Assembly: GCF_026684035.1 (NCBI RefSeq)
Contig: NZ_CP113361.1
Span: 2,294,001-2,358,000 of the forward strand
Length of the DNA: 64,000 nt
Source of the DNA: Methanogenium organophilum
GTDB taxonomy: Archaea; Halobacteriota; Methanomicrobia; Methanomicrobiales; Methanomicrobiaceae
Direction of reading: 5' to 3'
The translations under genes and the position numbers were made by a program. The notes below the pieces were generated by a model. The model was not told the origin of the DNA, made no database searches, and saw nothing but the letters and a program-made list of their open reading frames with translations. This document shows, piece after piece, positions 1-9,778 of this stretch; within the stretch, counting starts at the first letter, position 1; each line of letters begins with the position of its first letter.

Positions 1-300
1 ATCTCCAAACCCTCCGAAATCTGCGTTAAATCCTCCCGATCCATACCCGCCGCCCTGATATGAGCCTTTTGACGCGCTTGTGAAGGCATCATGGCCCAGC
101 TGATCATACTGGGCCCGTTTCTGGGAGTCGGAAAGAACGCTGTATGCCTCGTTGATGTCTTTGAATTTTTCCTCTGCGCCCTCTTCCTTGTTGATGTCCG
201 GGTGATATTTCTTTGTCAGACTCCGGTATGCTCGTTTAATCTCCTTTTCATCGGCATTACGCGGAATATTAAGGATGTCGTAGTAATTTTTCCCGGACAT
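1..300 (-). CDS. dnaJ: DnaJ co-chaperone, N-terminal part (runs off left edge)
   Basis: Hsp40 co-chaperone that delivers substrates to DnaK and stimulates its ATPase. The reverse-strand reading starts at the ATG at 298-300 with [18 protein letters not shown] and contains the J-domain HPD motif ([10 protein letters not shown]), followed by a Gly/Phe-rich linker that begins before the window ends. About 100 residues are visible; the zinc-finger and C-terminal domains lie outside. It follows dnaK by 5 bases in the same direction, so it is the third gene of a grpE-dnaK-dnaJ operon. The J-domain identification is secure. Confidence 0.95.
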   Translation of the reverse strand, partial: MSGKNYYDILNIPRNADEKEIKRAYRSLTKKYHPDINKEEGAEEKFKDINEAYSVLSDSQKRAQYDQLGHDAFTSASKGSYQGGGYGSGGFNADFGGFGD

Positions 301-305
301 CCTGC

Positions 306-2153
306 TCACTCTTTCTTTTCATCCTGTACTTCATAGTCCGCATCGACAACGGTATCGTCGTCCTGTGCCGATGCCTGTGGTTCGCCGGTTTCGCCTGCAG
401 CCTGTGCTTCAGCAGCAGCTTCCTGATACAGCCGGACAGTAACTGCATATACCGCTTCCGTGAGTGCCTCTGTTTCTGTCTTGATAGTCTCGGAGTCATC
501 ACCTTCAAGCGCCGCTTTTACCTTCTCTGCAGCTTCTTCAATGGATTTCTTCTCATCCTCGGTGATCTTGTCTGCAGAATCCTTCAGCAGTTTCTCGGAG
601 GAGAAGACAGCAGTATCTGCATTATTGCGAATCTCAATTTCTTCGCGTTTCTTCCTGTCCTCTTCTTCAAACTCTTTGGATTTGTTGACCATTTCCTCTA
701 TTTCTTCGTCCGAGAGATGCTTGTCACCGGATATGGTGATGGCCTGTTCGTTTCCGCTTCCCAGGTCTTTTGCGGACACATTGATGATACCATTTGCATC
801 GATATCGAATGAGACCTCAATTTGCGGGATGCCACGGGGTGCGGGTGGAATGCCGGTCAGCTGGAATTTCCCAAGGGTAAAGTTGTCTTTCGCAAGTGCA
901 CGTTCACCCTGCACAACATGAATTTCGACACTGGTCTGATTGTCTGCTGCAGTGGTAAAGATCTGGCTCTTTCGTGTCGGGATGGTGGTGTTTCGTTCGA
1001 TGAGTTTTGTGGCGATTCCGCCCATGGTCTCAATGGAAAGGGTAAGCGGTGTGACATCAAGCAGCACAACATCCTTTGCTTCACCGGTCAGGACACCACC
1101 CTGAATTGCAGCACCGAGTGCAACACATTCATCCGGATTGATTCCCTTGTCTGCATCCTTTTTCAGGATCTCTTTGATCTTTTCCTGTACCATTGGCACA
1201 CGGGTGGATCCGCCTACGAGGAGGACGTGATCGATTTCGCTTGCCTTAATACCGGAATCGTCAAGTGCCTGTCTGACTGGGCCAAGAGTCTTCTCTACAA
1301 GAGAGCCGATCAACTGTTCGAACTTTGCACGGGTGAGGTCGATGTCAAGGAATTTTGGTCCGGATGCATCTGTCGTGATGTATGGCAGATTGATATTGGT
1401 CTTCTGGACTGTCGAAAGCTCTTTTTTGGCGTTTTCTGCTGCATCGCGGAGACGCTGCATAGCCATCGGGTCCTTTGTCAGGTCAATACCTTCCTGTTTC
1501 TTAAATTCATCGACAAGGTAGTTGATGACACACTGATCAAAGTCGTCACCACCAAGATGGTTATCTCCTGCGGTAGCCTGTACTTCAAAGACACCGTCAC
1601 CAAGAGTCATCACAGAAACATCGAATGTACCGCCGCCAAGGTCATAGACAAGGACAGTTGCTTCTTCTTCTTTGTCAACGCCATATGCAAGAGCACTTGC
1701 GGTTGGTTCATTGATGATACGCATCACTTCAAGACCCGCAATTTTTCCTGCGTCTTTGGTGGCCTGACGCTGTGCATCATTGAAGTATGCAGGGACAGTG
1801 ATGACTGCTTTGGTAATTTTCTCTCCCAGGTATCCTTCAGCATCAGCCTTCAGTTTCTGAAGGATCATTGCTGAAATTTCCTGTGGCGTGTACTCTTTAT
1901 CGTCGATCTTCACTTTGCGGGTGGAGCCCATGTCCCGCTTGATTGATATGATGGTGCGTTCCGGGTTGGTGATTGCCTGTCTTTTTGCGACACTTCCAAC
2001 AAGGCGTTCTCCGTCTTTGGAGAATGCCACAACTGACGGTGTTGTCCGTCCACCTTCTGCATTTGGAATGACTGTAGATTTACCGCCTTCCATGATTGAC
2101 ATACACGAGTTTGTAGTACCAAGGTCTATTCCAAGAATTTTTTCTGAAGCCAT
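306..2153 (-). CDS. dnaK: Molecular chaperone DnaK (Hsp70)
   Basis: Cytoplasmic ATP-dependent chaperone of 615 residues, normal length for the family. The N-terminal phosphate-binding signature [12 protein letters not shown], the second signature [12 protein letters not shown] and the third [13 protein letters not shown] are all present, followed by the substrate-binding domain and an acidic Ala/Glu-rich tail. The start lies just after the grpE stop; GAGG overlapping the end of grpE is a plausible ribosome-binding site. In archaea, Hsp70 systems are patchily distributed and thought to be of bacterial origin; this copy looks like a standard bacterial-type DnaK. Confidence 0.98.
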   Translation of the reverse strand: MASEKILGIDLGTTNSCMSIMEGGKSTVIPNAEGGRTTPSVVAFSKDGERLVGSVAKRQAITNPERTIISIKRDMGSTRKVKIDDKEYTPQEISAMILQKLKADAEGYLGEKITKAVITVPAYFNDAQRQATKDAGKIAGLEVMRIINEPTASALAYGVDKEEEATVLVYDLGGGTFDVSVMTLGDGVFEVQATAGDNHLGGDDFDQCVINYLVDEFKKQEGIDLTKDPMAMQRLRDAAENAKKELSTVQKTNINLPYITTDASGPKFLDIDLTRAKFEQLIGSLVEKTLGPVRQALDDSGIKASEIDHVLLVGGSTRVPMVQEKIKEILKKDADKGINPDECVALGAAIQGGVLTGEAKDVVLLDVTPLTLSIETMGGIATKLIERNTTIPTRKSQIFTTAADNQTSVEIHVVQGERALAKDNFTLGKFQLTGIPPAPRGIPQIEVSFDIDANGIINVSAKDLGSGNEQAITISGDKHLSDEEIEEMVNKSKEFEEEDRKKREEIEIRNNADTAVFSSEKLLKDSADKITEDEKKSIEEAAEKVKAALEGDDSETIKTETEALTEAVYAVTVRLYQEAAAEAQAAGETGEPQASAQDDDTVVDADYEVQDEKKE

Positions 2154-2157
2154 ATTT

Positions 2158-2724
2158 TTATTCCTCTGTTGTTTTTCCCTGTGACACTGCGACTCTGGCG
2201 CAGCGAATTACTTTTCCTTTTCTGCAATATCCCGGTTCAATTTCATCAATGACTGTTCCTTCACTACAGTCTGAGGGAACGTATGCCACTGCTTCCTGTG
2301 TTTCGGGGTTAAATGGAAGGTTCAGACAATCGATCTTAGTGATTTCATGATGATTCAGGACTGATTCAAGCAGTTTATGAATGTGTTCGACACCTTCGCG
2401 AAGGGTACTTTCATCTGCCGTTAGTGCCCGTTCAATGTTGTCTGCGACAACCAGCACTTCACGTGCAAAGTGTTCAACAGCGCGGTTTGAGCGCTCTTCT
2501 GATTCGCGTGAGACACGTTTTTTGTAGTTCTCAAAATCAGCAGCAAGCCGAAGATACCGGTTGTTTTGTTCATCACATTCCCGGTACAGTTCAACAAGGC
2601 GTTCAGCATCAGTGAGCTCTGTCTGGTCATTTTCTGCCATATCAGAGGACTCGGTGCCTTCCAAAGGTGCAGATGTTTCATCATTTTTCAGGTCCGGATT
2701 ATCTGTCATGATTTCCCCTGCCAT
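2158..2724 (-). CDS. grpE: Nucleotide exchange factor GrpE
   Basis: Exchange factor that releases ADP from DnaK. The 188-residue protein has a low-complexity acidic N-terminus, a long helix (about residues 60-95, [19 protein letters not shown]-type sequence characteristic of GrpE) and a C-terminal beta domain with the family pattern ending [12 protein letters not shown]. An in-frame ATG at 2709 (MTDNPD) could be the true start instead of 2724. It is the first gene of the grpE-dnaK-dnaJ operon, 4 bases before dnaK. Confidence 0.95.
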   Translation of the reverse strand: MAGEIMTDNPDLKNDETSAPLEGTESSDMAENDQTELTDAERLVELYRECDEQNNRYLRLAADFENYKKRVSRESEERSNRAVEHFAREVLVVADNIERALTADESTLREGVEHIHKLLESVLNHHEITKIDCLNLPFNPETQEAVAYVPSDCSEGTVIDEIEPGYCRKGKVIRCARVAVSQGKTTEE

Positions 2725-2767
2725 TGTGGCATTGTATGATCGATATACCTAATTTATGGTTAGTGGT

Positions 2768-2785
2768 TCTATATATATTTTGTGC
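2768..2785 (-). promoter_or_regulatory. TATA-box promoter of the grpE-dnaK-dnaJ operon
   Basis: On the reverse strand an AT-rich run reading AAAATATATATAG lies about 45-60 bases upstream of the grpE start. This is the expected position for an archaeal TATA box driving the chaperone operon. No clear heat-shock operator was recognised. Confidence 0.6.
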
Positions 2786-2840
2786 TTAAAACAACAATGA
2801 ATCGGTGTATATTTGGTTGGATTTAAAAAAAAACGTGTAT

Positions 2841-4247
2841 TTAGTGCCTTTTTTTATTTTTTATTGATTTTTGCACTTTTATTTGAATTCCTCTCTCTTT
2901 CATCAGAGTAACCATTTTAGGGGGCGGGCTCTTCCACCGCCACCATCCACATTGCATTGCAGCATCAGAAATATGCTCTTTTTTCGCATGCCTGCCGATA
3001 ATTTTCTCCCATTCAGCAATTTTTTCCGGGTGAAGTTCTTTCGTAATTTCATATTCTGATTCAAGCATCGCAGGGCACATCCAACAGCCAACGCGCTCAA
3101 AACCCCGTTCGTATAATGGATTTACCGCAAGCTCACGCCACCAGATATACAAAAATACTTCTAATGCTCTCCATCCCCGGATGGGGGAAATGTTCAGCTG
3201 GCCGGAGTAATAGGGATTAACCGCAACTCCGGGGAGTCCTGCCCGTGCAAATGATTCATACCAGCGGTTCCCCTGGACGGTGACACAATCACCTTTTGTT
3301 TCTCTCCACATGCGTACGGGTTCCAGTTTCAGGTATTCGCAGCACCAGCGGTGATCTTTTGCAGGGATCCCGTTTTTCCTGAGTCCTTCCTGGAAATCCT
3401 GACCGTGGAGAATCAATGGGATTCCAAGTGAATCAACAAATGCTGTTGTTTCCGGAAATTCCAGTCCGGTATCGACATAGTAGCAGTCAGTGACACCTGC
3501 CTTTCGGGCAAGTTCGCGAACAACGACACTATCTTTGCCCCCGGAAAATGCAACATTGCATTCAGGCCGGACATCTTTTTGAGATTTGATAAATCGTATG
3601 GCATGCCGTTCCAGATTTTTAAGGTGCGGTTTGTTGCAGCGAATTACCTGCTCTCTGTCCGGGTCTGGCAGTTCTATGTGGCGGGGTCTTCCCAGACTTT
3701 TTACTTTCACCACATTGTTTCGCAGCCATCCGGTACCGTATCGTCCGTTTGCATGAACAATAACCGGTCCGTCGGTAAGGTCTGATTTGCAGTGAATATT
3801 TTTCCCGCCCATGTGGCGGTTCCCTTTTTCTGCAATCTCATCGGTGATGTCAACAATTCCTTTTGAAATTTCATCAATGACAAAGGGAAGTGCATCGGGG
3901 GTGAGTTCCACGGTATATTCCCGCAGAAGGGGATCAAACGTAAGCCGGCTGAACACAACGCCATTTGCGATGATAGTGTCAGTGCGATCGATGCCGCCAG
4001 ATTTATTTAAGAGAAGAAATTTAGGAATGGTTTCAATACCAAATCGGTTTTTCAGGTATTCCTTGATGATATTTCTGTCATGCTCCAGTGCAGGACGTAC
4101 ATCATACGGTTTTGTAAGGGGTATTTCATACCCTGGTGTTTTGCACCCGCAGGTCGATGCAACAAGGGGGACATTGCACTCCGGGCACCAGAACAGGCTT
4201 TCCCGAAATGGTGGTTCTCTGACTGTTTCTCTGGCAGGTTTTCTCAT
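2841..4247 (-). CDS. Zinc ribbon-PUA-PAPS reductase family protein
   Basis: A 468-residue archaeal fusion protein. Near the N-terminus is a zinc-binding knuckle (CPECNVPL...CGCK). The middle (roughly residues 160-230) looks like a PUA RNA-binding domain (HANGRYGTGWLRNNVVKV). The C-terminal half is an adenine nucleotide alpha-hydrolase/PAPS reductase domain with the PP-loop AFSGGKDSVVVRELA, an RWCCEYLKLEP motif and a terminal CWMCPA cysteine pair. Such proteins are found in many methanogens; PUA fusion suggests RNA thiolation or another sulfur-transfer role rather than sulfate assimilation, but this is inference. An upstream in-frame start at 4295 is possible. It is divergent from purH. Confidence 0.82.
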   Translation of the reverse strand: MRKPARETVREPPFRESLFWCPECNVPLVASTCGCKTPGYEIPLTKPYDVRPALEHDRNIIKEYLKNRFGIETIPKFLLLNKSGGIDRTDTIIANGVVFSRLTFDPLLREYTVELTPDALPFVIDEISKGIVDITDEIAEKGNRHMGGKNIHCKSDLTDGPVIVHANGRYGTGWLRNNVVKVKSLGRPRHIELPDPDREQVIRCNKPHLKNLERHAIRFIKSQKDVRPECNVAFSGGKDSVVVRELARKAGVTDCYYVDTGLEFPETTAFVDSLGIPLILHGQDFQEGLRKNGIPAKDHRWCCEYLKLEPVRMWRETKGDCVTVQGNRWYESFARAGLPGVAVNPYYSGQLNISPIRGWRALEVFLYIWWRELAVNPLYERGFERVGCWMCPAMLESEYEITKELHPEKIAEWEKIIGRHAKKEHISDAAMQCGWWRWKSPPPKMVTLMKERGIQIKVQKSIKNKKRH

Positions 4248-4339
4248 ATATTGGTATAGTATGTGTTGTTCTAACGCAAAAATACGTGTTACCACTGCAT
4301 AGTCTGTTCATTAGATTCATAATATCTCACGCTGATAGT

Positions 4340-5833
4340 ATGCGCATGAAGACTGCACTTCTCTCTGTGTGGGACAAGACCGGAATTGTTGAACTGGCTC
4401 GTTTCCTGTCTGAATCCAATATTGCAATTCTGAGTTCGGGAGGGACTGGAAAGGTCCTTGCAGAAGCAGGAATTCCTTTTACGGAAGTATCAGAATATAC
4501 CGGATCCCCTGAAATGATGGATGGACGTGTGAAGACTCTTCATCCAAAGATTCATGGGGGCCTTCTCGGCCGGAGAGGAAAGGATGATCAGGTGATGGAA
4601 GAACAGGGAATCGGACCGATTGATCTCCTTGTCGTGAACCTCTATCCCTTTGAAGAGATGGCAAAAAAAGACCTTTCTCTCCCTGAACTGATCGAATTCA
4701 TCGATATTGGCGGCCCTGCGATGATCCGTTCTGCAGCCAAGAATTTCCACGATGTTGCGGTTGTCATTGATCCATCTGATTATCAGGCGGTGATGGATGA
4801 TATAAAGGAGGGCGGACTTTCAGAAGAAGACCGTCTGCATCTTGCCCGCAAAGTCTTTGCACGCACCGCATCGTACGATGCGGCTATCTCAAATTATCTG
4901 TACAGTATCGACCGTGAATTCCCGGAGATATATTCATTCCAGCTCACAAACGGCCGTGAACTCCGCTATGGTGAGAATCCCCACCAGAAGGCAGCAGTAT
5001 ATGGCAAGAGTGGTATTGCCGTGCAGATACCGCTTCAGGGCAAACAGATGTCCTATAACAATTATCTTGACGCTGATGCCGCAACAGCCCTTCTGCATGA
5101 GTTTGATGAACCGGCAGCAGTCATTGTGAAGCATAACAACCCCTGTGGAGTTGCAACAGGTGACGCGCTTCTTCCTGCATACCTAGGTGCCCGTGACGTT
5201 GACCCTGTTTCCGCATACGGCTCGGTTGTTGCCTTAAACCGTGTGGTGGAGGATGATGTCGCAGAAGAGCTTGCATCCACCTTTGTTGAGGTTGTCATTG
5301 CGCCCGGATATACAGATTCCGCACGCGAAATCATGAAGAGAAAGGAGAATATGCGTATTCTGATCCTACCGGAAAAGGAAAATGAACCTGCTGTGCGGTC
5401 AATAAACGGAGGTGCCCTCATTCAGGTATCACCTGATTCAATCACCGATAACTGGCGTGTGGTAAGCGAGCGTGAACCCACCGCAACTGAATATGCGTCA
5501 ATGAAGATGGCACTGAAGGTATGTCAGCACACAAAGAGCAATACCATCATTTTCGCCAACCCAACAGCCACCGTTGGTATTGGTGCAGGCCAGATGAGCC
5601 GTGTCGATGCGGCAAAGATTGCTGTTGAAAAGGCTCTCTCTTCTCTTGAAGGCACATCTGTTGCATCTGATGCATTCCTCCCGTTCCCTGATGCACTGGA
5701 AGAAGCTGCAAAGGCCGGTGCGACAGCACTCATTCAGCCGGGTGGTTCCATCCGTGACCAGGAAGTGATTGATGCGGCGAACCGACTGAATATTGCGATG
5801 GTTTTCACAGGAATCCGTCATTTCAGACATTAA
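4340..5833 (+). CDS. purH: Bifunctional AICAR transformylase / IMP cyclohydrolase PurH
   Basis: Catalyses the last two steps of de novo purine synthesis. The N-terminal MGS-like cyclohydrolase domain contains LSSGGTGKVLAEAGI and MMDGRVKTLHPKIHGG; the C-terminal AICAR transformylase domain has KHNNPCGVA and ends with the family-typical FTGIRHFRH. Length (497 residues) is near the bacterial norm, so both domains appear complete. Many archaea use PurP and PurO instead; full-length PurH occurs in some Methanomicrobia. ATGs at 4340 and 4346 are both plausible starts. A T-rich tract just after the stop may terminate transcription. Confidence 0.95.
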   Translation: MRMKTALLSVWDKTGIVELARFLSESNIAILSSGGTGKVLAEAGIPFTEVSEYTGSPEMMDGRVKTLHPKIHGGLLGRRGKDDQVMEEQGIGPIDLLVVNLYPFEEMAKKDLSLPELIEFIDIGGPAMIRSAAKNFHDVAVVIDPSDYQAVMDDIKEGGLSEEDRLHLARKVFARTASYDAAISNYLYSIDREFPEIYSFQLTNGRELRYGENPHQKAAVYGKSGIAVQIPLQGKQMSYNNYLDADAATALLHEFDEPAAVIVKHNNPCGVATGDALLPAYLGARDVDPVSAYGSVVALNRVVEDDVAEELASTFVEVVIAPGYTDSAREIMKRKENMRILILPEKENEPAVRSINGGALIQVSPDSITDNWRVVSEREPTATEYASMKMALKVCQHTKSNTIIFANPTATVGIGAGQMSRVDAAKIAVEKALSSLEGTSVASDAFLPFPDALEEAAKAGATALIQPGGSIRDQEVIDAANRLNIAMVFTGIRHFRH

Positions 5834-5906
5834 TTCTCTTTTTTCCTTCAGGCAAACGGTTATATCATTTTCCAGCCATTGATAATTTATGGTGAGAAGC
5901 CTATGA

Positions 5907-7397
5907 GTGAGTGCTTTATTTGTCGATAAGCCACATTTTTTAGACACCACCCTGAGGGATGGTGAACAGACACCGGGTGTAACGCTGACTCCTGATCAAA
6001 AGTTGGAGATTGCCTGTGCCCTGTCTGATATTGGAATAGATGTTATCGAAGCTGGTTCTGCCGCTGCGTCAGTTGGAGAGCTTACGGCAATCGGATTAAT
6101 CTCTGATGCCGGGCTTGGTACTGAATGCTGCACGTATGTGCGGGCACTGCCCTATGATATTGATCTTGCAGCGGACGCTGGTGCTGATTCTGTACACCTC
6201 GTTGTGCCGGTGAGTGATCTGCACATTGTTGAGAAGATGGGCAAAACCCGCGATGAGGTATATGCAATGGCAATGTCTGCCGTAACGTACGCAAAGGAAC
6301 GGGGACTTATTGTTGAACTTTCCGGCGAGGATGCATCCCGTGCAGACCAGGCGTTTCTGGCCCACCTCTTTACTGACGGTGTTGCCCATGGTGCCGATCG
6401 GCTCTGTTTCTGTGATACAGTGGGAATTCTGACACCGGAACGAACCGCTGAATTTATACCTCCGCTCACGGAGATTGCGCCTGTTAGTATCCACTGCCAT
6501 AATGATCTCGGATTTGCACTTCCGAATACTATCGCCGCATTGAAGTCAGGTGCCTCATGTGCACATGTTACGGTGAACGGACTGGGCGAACGTGCAGGCA
6601 ATACCCCCTTTGAGGAGGTGGTAATGTCCCTTGAAGTCCTCTATGGGAGAGATACCGGCATTCAGACGGAGAAGATATATCCGCTTTCAACACTGGTGGC
6701 ACGCCTGACAGGCATTGATCTGCCGGCGAACAAGGCCATTGTCGGATCCATGGCATTTACCCATGAAAGTGGGATTCATGCACATGGTGTGCTCAGAAAT
6801 GCACGGACATATGAACCGGTACCGCCTGAGATGGTTGGAAGAACCCGAAGAATTGTTCTTGGTAAACATTCCGGGAAAGCATCTGTTGAGGCGTCCCTGA
6901 ATGAACTGGGGTATACCGTAACTTCAGAACAGCTCACCGCCATTCTTTCGCGGATAAAACAACTGGGAGATGAAGGAAAACGGGTCACCGATGCGGACCT
7001 GATGGCAATCGCAGATACGGTTCTGCAGCTCGTCTGCACACCGGCGATACGCCTGCAACAGTATACGGTGGTCTCCGGGAACCGGTCTACCCCGACCGCG
7101 TCGGTGACGATGGCGGTGAACGGGAATGAAATAACCAGTGCGGCCACCGGGAACGGACCCGTTGATGCCGCGATCAAGGCATTACAGGGTTCTGTTTCCG
7201 ATATTGCGGATATCAGTCTGGAAGATTATCATGTGGATGCCATAACTGGTGGTGCGGATGCACTGGTAGATGTAACAGTTAAATTGAGGAAAGACGGAAA
7301 AGTAATAACATCCCGTGGCGCCCGGACTGATATAATCACCGCGAGTGTCGAAGCAGTAATCGCCGGGATGAATCGACTATTGAGGGATGATAAATGA
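5907..7397 (+). CDS. cimA: (R)-citramalate synthase / 2-isopropylmalate synthase family protein
   Basis: Acyl-CoA condensing enzyme of the LeuA/CimA/AksA family, 496 residues. The TIM-barrel domain carries FLDTTLRDGEQTPGV, the metal-binding HCHNDLG and NGLGERAGN; a C-terminal LeuA-type regulatory domain follows (about 370-496). Features such as DVIEAGSA, VRALPYDID and DSVHLVVP, and the overlap with ilvB, fit citramalate synthase of the pyruvate route to isoleucine, but LeuA cannot be excluded from sequence alone. The frame only opens with GTG at 5907, preceded by GGTGAG at 5891-5896. An ATG at 5903 is out of frame and stops after 8 codons. Confidence 0.85.
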   Translation: MSALFVDKPHFLDTTLRDGEQTPGVTLTPDQKLEIACALSDIGIDVIEAGSAAASVGELTAIGLISDAGLGTECCTYVRALPYDIDLAADAGADSVHLVVPVSDLHIVEKMGKTRDEVYAMAMSAVTYAKERGLIVELSGEDASRADQAFLAHLFTDGVAHGADRLCFCDTVGILTPERTAEFIPPLTEIAPVSIHCHNDLGFALPNTIAALKSGASCAHVTVNGLGERAGNTPFEEVVMSLEVLYGRDTGIQTEKIYPLSTLVARLTGIDLPANKAIVGSMAFTHESGIHAHGVLRNARTYEPVPPEMVGRTRRIVLGKHSGKASVEASLNELGYTVTSEQLTAILSRIKQLGDEGKRVTDADLMAIADTVLQLVCTPAIRLQQYTVVSGNRSTPTASVTMAVNGNEITSAATGNGPVDAAIKALQGSVSDIADISLEDYHVDAITGGADALVDVTVKLRKDGKVITSRGARTDIITASVEAVIAGMNRLLRDDK

Positions 7398-9073
7398 AAA
7401 CCGGGGCTAAAATACTAGTTGAGAGCCTGCTGCATGAAGGGGTGAATACCATTTTTGGATACCCCGGCGGCACTGTTTTGCCGATATATGATGAACTATA
7501 TGATTCTCCACTCCGGCACATCCTTGTTCGCCACGAACAGGCAGCAATTCACGCTGCAGACGGATATGCACGGGCAAGCGGCAGAGTTGGTGTTTGCCTT
7601 GCAACGTCCGGGCCTGGTGCCTGCAACCTTGTGACAGGTATTGCCACTGCCTACATGGATTCGGTACCGGTTGTGGCGATCACCGGACAGGTCCCGACCA
7701 CACTGCTGGGAAATGATGCATTTCAGGAATCTGACATCACCGGAATTACCCTTCCTATAACGAAGCACAGCTATCTGTTGAATAATGTGCGTGATGTTGG
7801 GAAGACTGTTCATGAAGCCTTCTATATCGCAGGCACCGGTCGAATGGGGCCGGTTTTAATTGATGTCCCGAAGGATGTTCAGACCGATGTTGTAAATGAA
7901 CCTGAGGCAGTGCCGGAGAAGGTTTCGATACGCGGGTATCAGCCGACAGTGCGGGGACACCCGAAACAGATTGAAAAGGCTGTCGGTATGATATCAGGTG
8001 CTGAGCGTCCGCTAATCTATGCCGGTGGGGGAGTGATTGCATCCGGTGGTGATGCAGAGCTTATCCGTCTCGCAGAGGCCCTGATGATACCAGTCACGAC
8101 CACCCTGATGGGGCTTGGTGCCATTCCGTCTCATCATCCGTTGAACCTGGGGATGCTTGGCATGCACGGGACACAGAGTGCCAATTATGCGGTCACGGAA
8201 TGTGACCTCCTCATTGCCATTGGCGCACGATTTGATGACCGTGTGACCGGAAAACTTGAGTCGTTTGCTCCGAATGCACAGATAATTCATATTGATATTG
8301 ATCCCGCTGAGATCGGAAAAAATAAGGCTGTGGATCTTCCGATTGTAGGAGATGTCGGTCATGTGCTCAGAGAGATAAATAAAAAGCTGACGAAAAAAAC
8401 GGTTCAGGGTCTATGGAACGGACGAATCGCCGAATGGAAACAGCAATCCGGAGAAAAGAAGGTTTTGGATACCAGCATCCTGACTCCTCAGTATGTCGTC
8501 AGGACCCTTTCCGATATCCTTGATGGTGCCGGTATCATTGTGACAGAGGTAGGCCAGAATCAGATGTGGGCCGCACAGCATTTCTCATTTACCCGTCCAC
8601 GCCAGTGGATCTCATCCGGTGGCCTTGGTACAATGGGGTATGGATTTCCTGCTGCGATTGGTGCCAGTATTGCCTGTCCTGATGAAGCGGTGATCGATAT
8701 TGCAGGAGATGGCAGTTTCCAGATGAATATTCAGGAACTTGCTACGGTTGTTCAGTATAACATTCCGGTAAAGGTCATGATCTTAAACAACCAGTATCTT
8801 GGCATGGTCCGCCAGTGGCAGGAGTTGTTTTATGACAGGCGGTATTCCTATACTGAAATGCCGTCCGTTGATTTTGTCGGTATTGCAAAGGCGTATGGGG
8901 TGCCGGGAATGTGTGTGACTGATCCGGCCGATGTAGGGGATGCAATACAGACATCTCTTGCACATGATGGGCCGTATATTCTTGACTTCAGAATAGAGCG
9001 TGAGGAGAATGTCATGCCGATGGTTCCCGCCGGTGCTGCAATCAATGAAATGATACTGGGGGAGAATAGATGA
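7394..9073 (+). CDS. ilvB: Acetolactate synthase, large (catalytic) subunit
   Basis: ThDP- and FAD-dependent acetohydroxyacid synthase for valine, leucine and isoleucine, 559 residues. The N-terminal PYR domain has GYPGGTVLPIYDEL and the catalytic glutamate region VRHEQAAIHAADGYAR; the C-terminal ThDP motif runs GDGSFQMNIQEL to NNQYLGMVRQWQ. Its ATG overlaps the upstream stop (ATGA, 7394-7397) and its own stop overlaps ilvN, which implies translational coupling in a cimA-ilvB-ilvN operon. Confidence 0.97.
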   Translation: MKTGAKILVESLLHEGVNTIFGYPGGTVLPIYDELYDSPLRHILVRHEQAAIHAADGYARASGRVGVCLATSGPGACNLVTGIATAYMDSVPVVAITGQVPTTLLGNDAFQESDITGITLPITKHSYLLNNVRDVGKTVHEAFYIAGTGRMGPVLIDVPKDVQTDVVNEPEAVPEKVSIRGYQPTVRGHPKQIEKAVGMISGAERPLIYAGGGVIASGGDAELIRLAEALMIPVTTTLMGLGAIPSHHPLNLGMLGMHGTQSANYAVTECDLLIAIGARFDDRVTGKLESFAPNAQIIHIDIDPAEIGKNKAVDLPIVGDVGHVLREINKKLTKKTVQGLWNGRIAEWKQQSGEKKVLDTSILTPQYVVRTLSDILDGAGIIVTEVGQNQMWAAQHFSFTRPRQWISSGGLGTMGYGFPAAIGASIACPDEAVIDIAGDGSFQMNIQELATVVQYNIPVKVMILNNQYLGMVRQWQELFYDRRYSYTEMPSVDFVGIAKAYGVPGMCVTDPADVGDAIQTSLAHDGPYILDFRIEREENVMPMVPAGAAINEMILGENR

Positions 9074-9573
9074 GGCCACATACCATATCCGTGCTCGTGG
9101 AAAATCGTCCGGGTGTCCTTTCGCGTGTGGCCGGTCTATTTACCCGCCGTGGGTTTAATATTGAAAGTCTTGCCGTTGGCACCTGCGAAGAGCCGGGCAT
9201 GAGCAGAATTACTGCCGTTGTTATTGCAGATGACGAAATTATCGAGCAGGTGAAAAAACAGCTCAATAAACTCATCAATGTCATTAAAGTGAGCGACATT
9301 ACCTACACGGAACATGTGGCACGGGAAATTGCACTGATTAAAGTCGCTGCTGAACCGGGGAGTTCACGTGCTGAAGTGATGCAACTGGCAGATAATTTCC
9401 GCGCCCGGATTATCGATGTCGGGACACGCACCGTCATTCTGGAAGTGACGGGGGACACCGGGAAGATTGATGCGCTGGAGAAACTTCTCCACCAGTATGG
9501 CATCAAAGAACTGGTGCGAACCGGAAAGATCGCTATGCCGCGCGGTTCAAAGACCATATCATCCAAAAAATAA
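9070..9573 (+). CDS. ilvN: Acetolactate synthase, small (regulatory) subunit
   Basis: Regulatory subunit that binds the large subunit and confers feedback inhibition by branched-chain amino acids. At 167 residues it is typical. The N-terminal ACT domain (HTISVLVENRPGVLSRVAGLFTRRGFNIESL) is followed by the conserved C-terminal domain with TGDTGKIDALEKLL. It overlaps ilvB by ATGA and is the last gene of the operon; a short T-rich tract follows the stop. Confidence 0.97.
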   Translation: MRPHTISVLVENRPGVLSRVAGLFTRRGFNIESLAVGTCEEPGMSRITAVVIADDEIIEQVKKQLNKLINVIKVSDITYTEHVAREIALIKVAAEPGSSRAEVMQLADNFRARIIDVGTRTVILEVTGDTGKIDALEKLLHQYGIKELVRTGKIAMPRGSKTISSKK

Positions 9574-9633
9574 TATTTTGCTATTTTTCTCTGAAATTTT
9601 CAACCTGATCCGGAAAAATGGCAATTATGTTAT

Positions 9634-9658
9634 ATGCTAGCATGCTACATACTAGCAT
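9634..9658 (+). promoter_or_regulatory. Nested palindromes upstream of the symporter genes
   Basis: A perfect 10-bp palindrome ATGCTAGCAT (9634-9643) is immediately followed by an inverted repeat GCTA-N5-TAGC (9644-9656), and ATGCTA at the left pairs with TAGCAT at the right. The cluster sits just after a TATA-like stretch and 7 bases before the first symporter-associated ATG (9665), a position suited to a repressor operator. No regulator is identified. Confidence 0.4.
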
Positions 9659-9664
9659 AGTTAC

Positions 9665-9778
9665 ATGTTTGGATTACCGGTAATAACGTTAGTGTCTGTG
9701 GCCTGTGCGCTTGCAGTCTGTTTTGGTCTCCTTATCTGGTGGGGGCTGCATTTCAGGGGTGACGAGTCAGATGTCTGA
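9665..9778 (+). CDS. Small single-pass membrane protein, putative symporter accessory protein
   Basis: A 37-residue open frame (MFGLPVITLVSVACALAVCF then GLLIWWGL) with one predicted transmembrane helix (about residues 5-28) and a short polar tail. Its last codons overlap the ATG of the downstream sodium:solute symporter (9771), so the two are translationally coupled. Small one-helix proteins are known next to solute:sodium symporters in archaea and are named symporter small accessory proteins; assignment here rests on size, topology and position. Confidence 0.6.
   Translation: MFGLPVITLVSVACALAVCFGLLIWWGLHFRGDESDV

Noticed and set aside
822-1874. A 350-codon frame on the forward strand opposite dnaK
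   Set aside because: It is antisense to a well-conserved dnaK; composition is Cys/Phe-rich and meaningless, with no ribosome-binding site.
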